Origin: Azolla pinnata
Taxonomy: Eukaryota > Streptophyta > Polypodiopsida > Salviniales > Salviniaceae
Length of the DNA stretch: 64,000 bases
Assembly (NCBI GenBank): GCA_037176905.1
Contig: JBBBWG010032529.1
Location: 108,265-172,264, forward strand
Direction: 5' to 3'
Shown: one piece after another, positions 45,412 to 56,923 of the stretch
Position numbering within the stretch: the first letter of the stretch is position 1
Layout of the letters: each line of letters begins with the position of its first letter
Position numbers and translations under genes: made by a program
The notes under the pieces: model-generated
Database searches by the model: none
What the model was told of the DNA's origin: nothing
The model's input: only the letters and a program-made list of their open reading frames with translations

Positions 45412-48400
45412 ATGGCCTTGAACTTCCACCATCACCATCACCATCGCCATCGCCATCACCATCGCTTCTCTGCTGCGTCCTCCTTCTCCTTCTCCTCCTC
45501 CTCCCTCTCGACCCTAGCGCGCCGACTGCTCAGTCCTCCACCGTCGCGCCATCGCTCCCCTTCCATCGCTCGCCGCACGCCTGCAGCAGCGCCGGCACCA
45601 TCGGCTTCCTCTCTCCCCCGCTGCGCTTCCCTCCTCGCCCCTCCTCGCCCCAGGCCCGCGTTCCGCGTCCCGCTCAAGTCCTGCACCATGGCTTCCTCTG
45701 CTTCCGCGTCTGTTTCTGCCGCCGCCGCCGCCGGCGGCGGTTCCATTCCTTCCGCAGGGGAAGCAGAAGTGGATGCAGTATCACTGCTCAACAACCCTTT
45801 GCTCAAGGAAGATTCGCCTTTCCCGTGCTTCGACGCTGTGGAAGCGAAGCATGTGATTCCTGGCATAAGAGCCATTCTTTCACAGCTGGTAAGTTCTACC
45901 CATTTTCTGCTACGTAGATTCTTCGTTCGTGCGTTCAATGTCTCCGAGTAGGGAGTGCTGTGGTCTCTCAATCAAGCTGCCAGGCCACATCGTCCTAGAA
46001 GACCAAAACCAGATATTGCATTTTCAAGTGTTTCCATTCCTCAAAACGAAGGTAGATCTAACTGCACACGAGTTTCGAATGAGGCTAGATATATTAAAGG
46101 TTTCGCCTTTGAAAATCTCCAACTTGGGACAGCTCCAAGATAGAATCATCTCCAAGACGAGGGAGGTGCCTTCAGTCTCGCATGATAATAGCCTTCATCT
46201 ATCAATGACAAGGTTAACGATTCTGTGGTCCAGCTGCTTATAGCACATATCATGCTCTGATGTCTTGATTAATGGTAACTCCGTTTGATCGCCTTGTTTG
46301 CAACCTTGCTAGAGTATTCCCTGGTTGACTTGTGGCACAAGGAATCACAAAAGTAAAGAAAGTGTGATTGTTCTCTGTTGCTGAGGGTTTAGGGTTGTAA
46401 TGTTTTGCTAACCATTGTGTTTGGCTTCTGTACTATATCAACTTCTGTTTAGATAATATTGATAGTATTTTGGATTATTTCAATCTCACGTTTGCTCATT
46501 CTACCAATTATATTTTGAGCTGACCAATGCAGGAAGCAGATTTGGCTAAGTTGGAAGAAAATGTTAGACCAACTTGGTCAGATGTGGTTGAACCTATGGA
46601 AAAGATTGTAGACAGATTGAGTGTGGCCTGGGGTGTAGTCAACCATCTCAAGGCCGTCAAAGATTCTAGTGAATTAAGGTCAGCAGTTGAAGCTGTTCAG
46701 GTAAGCATGTGTGTGGCGAGAATTTTCTGCACTTGTATAGGTGATCACAAAGTTATCAACTGACCTTAACCTTTTCATGTTTCTTGTACCCTATATATGC
46801 TCAAAATCAGATTGAGTGGATCTTGGATTCTTGTTATAATCTACATCATCTGTTATTTAATTGAATATGCACGAGGATGATGAATTTGTGTGGATGCTAG
46901 TTCGCATTGCAATTGGGAAAAAATTTGTTGATAATTGTTTGCATTGCCATGGGAGAACTATGTGAACGTTTTGTTATTGTAAAAAGTAACTGGCTCATTA
47001 TTTTCACGAAGATTATTGCCATTTGTGTCTCTAGTGTCTTAAACAGCTAGCAATGCAATACTCTGTGAACTCGACTAGTCTGTGGTGTAGAAGGAAGAGG
47101 ATGTGTATCATACTGGTTAGGGTACGAAGTGTGTGAGTCAGAATGTATTGACTAAAGAATGGTGGAATTGCATTAGAAGGGATTTAATAAATTTATGGCA
47201 GCGTTTGCATCCATATCAGAGTTCATACAGAAAGAAAAACAAAATGGGTGCATGCTTCATGATGATTAAAAAGATCAAAGTGGTCTTCCATCCAATATGA
47301 TAAATATGTGATTGCTCAAGATATGATCGGTTGGAACCTGATTAAGATTCCACACTCTGAGGTCTCAAGTATATTTTAGTTTTTGAGCATAGTCCTCCAA
47401 ATAAACCTCAACCTGATCAAGTGGTTGAGATTCCCACCCTAGCCTATGATAGATAGAGAAACTGAAAATTCAATGCTAGGTTTTTCAATAAAAAATCTCA
47501 AGAGACAGTTTTATAATTGATTTAGCATGTTGAAGCTGATATTGCCGTTGTTTCTGCTTATATGTGAATGACTTTGGATAGCAGATGGAGTATTTACATG
47601 AAGTTGTTGAATATTAGTGTTGTAAATTTTACGAATTTGTAATTCAACTTCATGCTAGAATATTAAAATTTCATCTATTGGCTGTCATGTTTTTCATGTC
47701 AATGTTTTATGGAAATATGCAGCCTGAGAAGGTTGCGTTCGAACTGAAGTTGGGACAAAGCAAGCCGATTTATAATGCTTTGAAAGAAATACGTGAAGGT
47801 TCTTCGTGGGACACATTAACTGAAGCGCAACAACGTATCGTGGAAGGTAGTTTCACACTCAAATTTCAAGATGTGAATTTCAAATTTGTTAAAGTCGATG
47901 CATTCTAAGCTAAAAGTATTGTGTTAAAGGTGCATTGAAGGAGGCAAAACTCAGTGGTGTAGGCCTTGAGAATGAAGAGAAAACTCGTTTTAATGAAATA
48001 CGCCAGGTATATGCGAGGTTGTGAACCACATTGCTAGATTCTGATTCATTAGAGAGCTGCAGCTGCAGGAAATTGATGAATTTTCACATCATAACTAATC
48101 AATCTTGATCTGGATAATTCAGGAGCTTGCAAAGTTATCAACAAAGTTTAGTGAAAATGTTCTGGACTCAACCAAAAAATATGAGAAATTGATTACGGAC
48201 AAGAATGATATTTCAGGTCTACCTGCTACAGCTCTTGGTCTGGCTGCACAAGCTGCAGTGGCAAAGGTTATGGCTATTTACGTTGACACAAAAGTAATAT
48301 GTTTAGTCATATAGGAATAGCTATGGCTCAAGCAAAGGTTATCATTGCAGGGTCATGAAGGTGCAACTGCAGAAGAGGGTCCCTGGTTGATCACATTAGA

Positions 48401-49725
48401 CATCCCTAGTTACATGCCTGTAATGCAGCATGTTCGTAACCGTGCTCTCAGGGAAGAGCTCTATCGGGCATACATAACACGTGCCTCGTCTGGAGATCTT
48501 GATAATACTCCAATAATAAACCAGATTCTGAAGCTTCGCTTGGAAAAAGCAAAATTGCTTGGTTTCAGCAATCATGCAGAGGTTTTGCTCTACAAAGATG
48601 AAGTTTCATGTTGCCACCCTGAAATTAAATCTGCAGCTTTAAGAACTTCGTTTCTATATAGGTAAGCATGGCAATGAAAATGGCAACTGTTGAGAAAGCA
48701 GAGCAGTTACTAGAAGATCTACGAAGCACTTCATGGGAGCCTGCTCTTAAAGGTATGCATAAAACTACAGGTGCTTTATATTCTAAGGAGAAAGAATTGT
48801 TGAGGAAGTGATAGTCCTTCATAGACTTTATGTAACTACTCTTATGCACTATTTGGACTTGATATTCACATGCATTTAAAAATAGGGAACCTTGAACTCT
48901 CAATGGCAAATGGCAAATGGCGTTCTTAATATGTAATATTTGTGGTTGAATACTATCACCCTTAATCCCGTTGTATATGTAGATCTACAGGACTTGAAGA
49001 CCTTTGCGAAAGAGCAAGGTGCTCCTGAGGGTGAAGACATGTGCCTTTGGGATGTTACTTTTTGGAGTGAGCGGCTTCGAGAATCAAAATACAATATCAA
49101 TGAGGTATTCTATTTAAATTCTTTTTCTGTTTTATGTTATGTCTTGTGACTACCCTTGTATGATATGGAGGCATGATCATATGATTTTAAAACAAAAAGA
49201 TGTTCTAAATGAGTATTTAGCATCATCTTTTATGTGGTCACGAAAACTTTTCTTATGTTTTACCAGGAAGAATTGAGACCATTTTTCTCACTCCCGAAAG
49301 TTATTGATGGCTTATTTGGACTTGCCAAAAACTTATTTGGGGTGAACATTGAAGCTGCAGATGGGCTTGCTCCAGTATGTTTGCTTTTTAGTTATTTGTA
49401 ATCTCCTGGAAATGCCAGAATTTTCTGATATGCTAATTACCTGAATGATGTGGATACAGGTATGGCATCAGGATGTCCGTTTCTTTAAAGTCGAAGACTT
49501 GACTGGGGAAGTAATTGCTTATTTCTATTTAGACCCCTATTCCAGGCCATCTGAGAAGAGAGGTGGGGCGTGGATGGATGAAGTTTTTGGTCGTAGCAAA
49601 ATACTTGCTCCAAAGGGAAGTCATGTAAGGCTCCCAATTGCACATATGGTCTGCAATCAAACTCCCCCTGTTGGAACAAAGCCAAGTCTCATGACTTTCC
49701 GAGAGGTAAATAGTTATAAGATTGC

Positions 49726-49758
<33 letters not shown>

Positions 49759-52635
49759 CTGGCAGTGTTCATGAAAGTTTGCATCATATCAGGTTGAAAC
49801 ACTTTTTCATGAGTTTGGGCATGCTCTTCAACACATGCTCACAAGGCAAGATGAAGGTTTAGTTTCGGGGATTCGTGGAATTGAATGGGATGCCGTTGAA
49901 CTTCCCTCTCAGTTTATGGAAAATTGGTGCTATCACAGGTAGGCTCCATTATATATATCTACTGTCAACTCTTGTGTATTACGTCTTGGAATGTGCGATC
50001 AAACTTCTCTGACCTTAGTGCCATGTATGATGTAACTAATCTTTGTCTCTCTCATTCCTATGGTTCAGCATGGATTTCTTTTGAATATGAAAATGGTGTG
50101 TGATGGATCAATGTGCTTTTTATTGTTTTAGTACTCATTGCTGAATATTGTTAGATCATTTTTGCGGCTCATTCAAAATTAGACAAATGAGAAATTTTCT
50201 ACTATCATTAGGATACAACTGAGAGACCCCCTTACCATTAAAAGCAGTGAGACTGTTGTGTCGCAGTGATGAAGAATGGTGTGATTGAAAAGTAGTCTTA
50301 GACTGCGTGTATTTTCGTTGCTACAATGCAACAGCATAAAACACAACGTATAACATGTAAAGTGCACTATTTTTCCTGGTCATTAGCTAGGGTGTGCAGG
50401 AGTTGTAATCTTTCTGGAGATGCTCCTACCGTTTAGCATAAACCATGAGAGAGATAATGTCATAGTTGTGGAAATGCGGACTAATAATGTGCTTTCTCAG
50501 ATAGATCTAACATCTGGTGTCATTTCCCTCGTATTGTTTTTTGTTGCTTTTCTGTCTCTTACACATGAAGCTACAAAGACATCAGTTTCTTGTTAAAAAA
50601 TAAACCTGCTTAAATGCAAACCAGAGCCATGGCTCCAATGTATATACTTTCAACAGAATTATCATCAAAACGTTGTATTCGCCATTGGATCTTCTCATGA
50701 TGAATACATTTGGACACCACTTTTTCTTTTTGTTACTGTGCATCAATTGATCAATGAATTAATATGAGCAGTCGAGGTCTTTGTAAGGTCTTGTTGTCCT
50801 TGTGATCGACAAGTCAAGGTACCTGAAGTGCTTCCTTCGGGATCTATCCTACGAAATCTGCTCATCTTGCATCTTATCTTATACTTTACCTTCTGGCACC
50901 TATTGTTTTTCTCCTCTTTCGTATAAATTTCTATCTTACTAAATCAGTTTGTTTCTCCATCTTGGGTCAGTTATGTCGAGATCTTTGAAAACTGCTCTTG
51001 TTTATTAGTTCTCAAGCTTATTCCATGATCACGTTGATGCTGTGTATGGGTATCTATAATAATAGAGACATCATGTAGGGACAAAGAGGGAGAGAGATTG
51101 TTTTTTGGACAGAGCTACACTTCTGGGCATTGCCAAGCATTTCGAAACAGGAGAAACGCTCTCAGAGGAGATCTATCAAAAGCTTTTGGATGCAAGAACA
51201 TTCAGAGCAGCATCACAAACTTTGCGACAGGTAAATCATGTTGTGCTTCCTGAAGAACGTGATGTACATTGTTTGAAGCAATATGCAGCTTGTATTACAA
51301 TGTTTACATGGTAATGGGACTCAAAATGTTGGAATGATGTACTTTTTCACAGAAATCTTATGACTGGTATTGATATCCTCAGTGATTGTATGGTTTTGAT
51401 AATCATATCTGCTGTATGTGGTGCCTTTGGAACAGATACATTTTGCTACAGTTGACCTGGAGTTGCATTCGAAGTATGTGCCTGGTGCTGAAGAAACCAT
51501 CTTTGATGTTGATAGAAGAGTCAGTCAAAAAACTCAAGTGATTTCAATTTTGCCAGAAGACAGGTTTCTGTGCAGTTTTCAACATATTTTTGCAGGTAAA
51601 TCTATCGTCTGAACTCATCAGATATCTGCGATTACATAAATTTTGATGGTTCTCGGATTTGTTTTTGGCAGGTGGCTATTCTGCAGGCTACTATAGTTAT
51701 AAGGTGATGCTCTATAAAGTTGTTGGGGGTAAATTTTAATGTGACAACAACTTGAATTGTGCTGTTGGCTTTTTTTTACAGTGGGCAGAGGTCTTATCAG
51801 CAGATGCTTTTTCTGCATTTGAGGATGCTGGTTTGGATGATACCGAAGTAAGTAATGCCGTCAAATTTGTCTTCAAAGTTTTAAGAGGCATTATTTCGAG
51901 ATCATCAAGACAAAATTAATGTTTATGTGCAGGCTGTCAAAGAGACAGGAAAAAGGTTCCGTGAGACTGTCCTAGCATTGGGTGGAGGCAGACCACCCCT
52001 ACAGGTAAAAAAAGGATTTAGATATTCATGTACAAAGTTTGGAATGGTCTGCATAGAAACTTGATAGGGAACATAGTGACACATAGGACTGTGATGGTAA
52101 TGTCATATCCAACAAATGCATACGACTACGTAAAATACAGACTCCTCTCAGTTTTCATGATGTTTCCAGTATGTACAGAAACAAAATCGTAAATGGCTGC
52201 ATAGAGAAATTGTAGAATGCCTACCACATGTCGGAATTGGATCTGGAGAGAATGGCATGTATAATGGAATGACATTTAAATACATCAGAAGACAACAACA
52301 GGAAGATGGATGAAAGAAAAATTAGATTTTCCATTTCTAACTATTTGCAGCAATACAGGCACAAATTTTGTACTGGATATTGCTATCTTAGCAATATGTA
52401 AGTAGCTTAAGCGGTCATTAGAGCATGCTTTTGATTTAACAGCTTGTTATCTATCAGGTTTTACCTGAGCATTTGACAAGAGAAGTGAATGCTGCATCGC
52501 AAAGTGTTTTTGTCATTTCATTATAGGTTTTTCGTGCTGCTTGTGTAAATACAGGTGTTCGTCGACTTCCGTGGTAGAGAACCAACTACAGAAGCACTTC
52601 TACGGCATAATGGACTTTTAAAAGTTTCTGCGTGA
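45412..52635 (+). CDS. Organellar oligopeptidase A (zinc metallopeptidase M3, thimet type), 17 exons
   Basis: Exons: 45412-45888, 46533-46700, 47723-47846, 47930-48006, 48123-48266, 48351-48581, 48662-48752, 48983-49104, 49267-49374, 49460-49705, 49793-49938, 51113-51230, 51436-51595, 51672-51703, 51782-51847, 51933-52004 and 52555-52635. They total 2,463 nt, 820 aa, phases closing. The zinc motif [10 protein letters not shown] and the downstream glutamate region ([20 protein letters not shown]) are intact, as is the C-terminal substrate-binding part ([20 protein letters not shown]). Plant homologues degrade transit peptides and short peptides in chloroplasts, mitochondria and cytosol. The N-terminus is long, His/Arg/Ser-rich and transit-like (a CACCAT repeat codes the His run). 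An internal ATG at about 45688 in strong context (CACCATGGC) precedes the conserved part and could yield a cytosolic form. Exon 14 is only 32 nt; the intron before 48662 is 80 nt. Confidence 0.96.
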
Positions 52636-54659
52636 TGCCATCCTATTCTTTATGGAATGTACAGTATCCTTCACTCATGTCACTGTTAGTAAGGGAACTT
52701 CATTCATCGATATCCCCACTCTTCACAAATCGGCTTAAGGTGCAAGGTCACTAATGGATTGCAGTTCTGCTTATTTTATTTTTTATGACCTACCATCGAT
52801 TGGATATTTTACTCTAAGTCAATTCTTAAGAGCAATCGGTAGCTCATTAATTCGTACGATATTTATAACTGGTTTGACAATGGTGGTTAATGGGTATCAA
52901 TTAAGATGAACTTTTTTGGTAATTCAGTGGGACGTAAAAACGTATATATCTTGCGATGAAGATCTGAAAAGCCACTTTGCTCAGCGTGGTAAATATGAAA
53001 TGTGATGGTTTAGATTTAGGATTTATGGAATGGATGGATTTAATAGTGTACTGTTAGGTACCAAGAGAGTCTAAAAAGATGAAGTTACTTCTAGTTTGTT
53101 AGCATCTCATTTGGAATGATAAAAAAAGTGATGATTCTGGTCTAGCTGTTTGTTTACATGATCAGAGCTCAAAATAATACTCTTGCAAGTTTGTACATTC
53201 TTGAATCTTACCTGTAAAATAGGGGGGGGGGGGGGAAATGGTAATAGAAAACAGGAGGCCCTGGTTATAACTAATGATAGGGCAAGTTAAAGGAATACTA
53301 ATAATAAACAAACTATAGATACTCATTCAATTGAAAATAATCAATAGGTCTCTGATGTGAAGGTTATAAGTGAATGTCCATTGGTGTAAAGGTTAAACAC
53401 AAAGCAATGGTAGGAGCACGGCTTCGTAAGGTAGGGGATAACTCCTGTTAATAATAATGTAAATCACAATGTTGTGTCGCAATGCCCTCTTGAAACACAG
53501 TATCATTGTTTGTGGGTTTGTAAATATGCCTTTTGGTATGTATACATGGGAGAAGAAGGGTTTGTGGTATGAACTTATACAATAGTGACTTACATATCTG
53601 AACTTTCTACCTTAATTGCTCTAGCATACGGATCTTGACTTTTCGAGGCGCAGAATCCTTCCTTTATGGGGAAGTCGCGAGTGGTTCCTCGATGTGGGTG
53701 AGATATGGAAATCCGGATGTGTCAAGGTCTTTCAAAGCGAACCGATTTCTTCTGTTCAGGCGGGTGAAAGAAGCGCGGTCCATGACTTGGATCACACTCT
53801 GAGCGGCCAGATACGGCAACGTACGAGGACGTTTGGGCGATGCAGAATGGAGTTTTTTGGAAGCGATGGTAGCTCCCTTACTTCTCCAAGTCTGTATGAC
53901 TGACATAGTAAATGGGACTAAACTCCTCCCAAGTGCTATCAACCACAACAACAACAACAACAAGAGCAACAACAACAAGAACACACAATTTTGTAGCGAG
54001 CTTTATCGTGACCTTTGAAATTGATTTGGCACAAACAAAGTACAAAGTATATATATATATATATATATTCACCCCATCACTAATAGGTCATTGTAGGATC
54101 GTATACAACTAAACTTCCCCACCTCATGCAAGCACAAAAAAAAAACAAGAGTGATTGAATTCATTTTGATGCGTAAAAATACTCGTTTCTTATATCGTTA
54201 GATAGACTCTTTCTATGTTAGAATTTTATTCCACCCAAATGGATTTTCCCAGCCCCCATAAATACTGGGGAAGAGATACTTGTAAATAGAAACTCCATGC
54301 GAGGGAGAATTTATAGTATTAAGGCAAAACCAATTCGAAGTTCTAACCACATAACAAACCACATACTTTTGCAAGCGGCAAACGCACAGATTCGAGCATT
54401 CGAGATTTGATGAATCACCAAAAGTATGATCGAGACCAGAAGAATGGTAAAATTTCATAAAAAAATTCAAAACTATAACAAAAAATTCAAAACTCTACAG
54501 ACACAAATCAATTTTTCCAACACGAAGGAAAAATGTAAGTTTATTTTAAAAAAACAAAAAAAAAAACAAAACACAAAACATTCGCAAACGTATGGTTATG
54601 ACTAATGAAAGGACACAATTCGAAAATAGGGAGGTTCAAAAATTCAAGAGGAGCATAGA
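52636..54659. other. Spacer after the oligopeptidase; simple repeats only
   Basis: Probable 3' UTR, then AT-rich DNA with a run of 14 G at about 53222-53236, a CAA run (about 53944-53980) and a TA run (54048-54069). A moderately GC-rich stretch at 53640-53930 has short frames on both strands without a recognisable domain. Confidence 0.55.
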
Positions 54660-55085
54660 GGGAAAATTACCGATAAACAAACGCCTAACAATACTATAAA
54701 TTATATTTTAACGCCTACCAAAACCAGAAATTACAGATTAACGCGAAGTTCTAAAGTTTTACGCGCGATTGATTTATTCATAGCAAATTAATGAATTGTG
54801 TGCTCAATTAACATCAAATTAGAATTGATTAATGCTCACTTGTTGATCAAAGTAACGCGTTATTAATGAATCCAATTAGGTTCTAAGAATTAGCAACTTT
54901 CGCTAATCGGATATAAGAAGGGAATCGATTACGATCAATTATTGAGAAGTGATTGGGAATAAAATCAATACTGGCGGAATAAATTGAATATTAAATTTTG
55001 GGCGTCAATTCGTAATCTTTTGTTTCAGTAGGCGTCAAAATGTAATTTATAATTTTGTTAGGCGCTTTTTTTTGGTAATTCTCCC
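54660..55085. mobile_element. Short non-autonomous TIR element (MITE-like), 426 bp
   Basis: The left end 54660-54744 and the reverse complement of 55001-55085 align over 85 bp at roughly 80% identity by eye. They share GGGA-AATTACC, CGCCTAACAA, TATAAATTA-ATTTT and ACGCCTAC. Each end holds three evenly spaced ACGCC-like blocks. The interior is AT-rich and non-coding. No clear target-site duplication was found, so the superfamily is undecided. Confidence 0.75.
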
Positions 55086-55849
55086 TAAAAAAAAAAGAAA
55101 GGGCCAAAAAAATTCAAAAAAGGAATTTTGGGGGGTTTTGAAAATGTGTCCGGTTTCACACGTGGCCGCTGATTAATCATTTTTTCAAAAATTTAGCCGC
55201 TTTTTTATTACGATTTAAAAACTGTTATTTATTTATTTACTTACTCAAAAAATGGGCTTCTTTTGTTTGTTTTTCTTTTTTTTTTCTTTTTCAAGGAGCT
55301 CGGCGCGCAGGAGAAGCTTCTCCTGAAATTTCCTCCCTTTTGTTTTTTTTTCTAGAAATAGATACGGGAGTCAAATAAATAAACAAACACATAAAAAAAC
55401 AAATAAATAAGTAAATAAAACAAATGAACAAATAAACGAACAAGAAATATGCTAATAAATAAATAAATAAACAAGAAATATGCAAATAGATAAATAAATA
55501 AACAAGAAATAAGCAAATAAATAAATAAATAAACAAGAAATAAGCAAATAAAAAGAGAAGAAGAAATACGTTTTTTTATAAATAAATAAATAAATAAATG
55601 AATAAAAATAGATAGATAAATAAATAAATAAATAATTGAATAAAAATAAATAGGTAAATAAATAAATAGAAAAAGATGGGGGGAATTACCGATAATAGAA
55701 AAAAAGCGTGGGATTTTTAATTCGGAAAATGGGAGAAAACACAATGGGATTTTTAATTCGGAAAATGGGAGAAAAAAAAACAGAGAGAGGAAAAAGAAGT
55801 GGGATAAAAATAAAAAAACAAATTTTGAGGGGAGAAGAAATTCCCCCGT
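55086..55849. repeat. AAAT-type low-complexity region and a 36-bp tandem duplication
   Basis: AAATAAATAAAC arrays run at about 55370-55680. GGGATTTTTAATTCGGAAAA occurs at 55710 and 55746 (36-bp period). The open frames of Leu/Phe/Tyr/Ile over the array are artefacts. Confidence 0.85.
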
Positions 55850-56923
55850 CCGTCTGCGTTTCTCTGCATTTTTCTCTGTTCAAACGGAAACCCTAATTCT
55901 GTCGCTTCTTCTGTTCTTCTCCTGCTTCTGCTTCGGCTTCGGCTTCTGCTTCGGCTTCGGCTTCTGCTTCAGGATTCTGCTCTGCGAAGCTCCGTTTGCT
56001 GCATCTCGAGCCGGAAGAGCGCGCGAGTGTCCGAGATACCAGACCCGCCCCCTCGATTCTGCGTTAAGGGAGGTGCAGATCCCCCCCTCCGTTTCTGCTT
56101 CTGGTCGCGAGCGGAATCGAAACCCTTACCTGCATTCGTTGCTCGGGCCTCTTCCCCCGTTCCTTCCCGCCGGCTCAACGGAACCAATCTCCTCCATCGC
56201 TGTTCTGTCCGCTTCTAGCTCCCCGCCCCCCGAAAGCTGCAGGTATGGACTTGCTTCGTCTTCCCCGCGCGGCTCTCTCTTTTCGCGTGTTTCGAAGCGG
56301 CCTCTCTTCGCTTTATGATGCTTCTTGTTTGCATCTCTAGAATGCTCGTTTCCCCTCCCCATCTGCCGATGTTTTCTCCGCTCTCCTCTTTGAAACGTTG
56401 TCTGCATCGGCCGAGAGATTGCATTCTCCAGTTCCGCTCGACTGTCCTTTGGTTTCTCTTCATTTCCCTAATCTTTGTGGCATTGTCTTCTGTGTGAATT
56501 TACTTGCTCTGAACGCTCCTCTCTCACTGTGAAGACCAATTTCATGGTGATATAGAAACCTCACTTGTGTGCTCTTACGTATGAATGCATTTCTTTTTCC
56601 AAGTCATTGTGCAAGCAAGCCCCCGAAGCTGCGCATTGTAGGAAAAAAGAAATTTTTGGAAGTAAAAACTGCTTCTAGTTATCCATCAATCTAACGTATT
56701 ACTGCCATGGGTACTGGTTTCCTATGATAAATTACTACAGTTCCCTGTATAATGTTCAACTCATTTGGGTGGTTCTGTTTGTCATTCGTTTTGCATCTTC
56801 TCCTTGTTTTTTTTTTGCAGGCTTTTCATCTGTGGTCTTGATGACGAGCTAAATGACATCGACTCCTTTGTGAAACTAATCTCAACAGAAATAAAAAAAG
56901 GAACGAAACTACCAAGCATTTTG
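55850..56923 (+). promoter_or_regulatory. Spliced 5' leader of the phosphatase gene with two short upstream ORFs
   Basis: A C/T-rich leader with TTCTGCTTCGGC repeats (about 55918-55975) runs to a donor at 56242|56243 (CTGCAG|GTATGG). The acceptor TTTTGCAG ends at 56820. In the second leader exon two upstream ORFs occur: 56841-56852 (ATGACGAGCTAA, three codons) and, directly after, 56853-56873 (six codons). They should lower translation of the main ORF starting at 56924. Confidence 0.6.

Noticed and set aside
53640-53990. Moderately GC-rich stretch, considered as a gene piece or a solo repeat end
   Set aside because: No matching partner end, no flanking duplication and no recognisable protein in any frame.
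55679-55710. GGGAATTACCGATAA resembling the left end of the TIR element
   Set aside because: Only about 16 bp match and the ACGCC blocks do not follow, so it is not called as a third copy.
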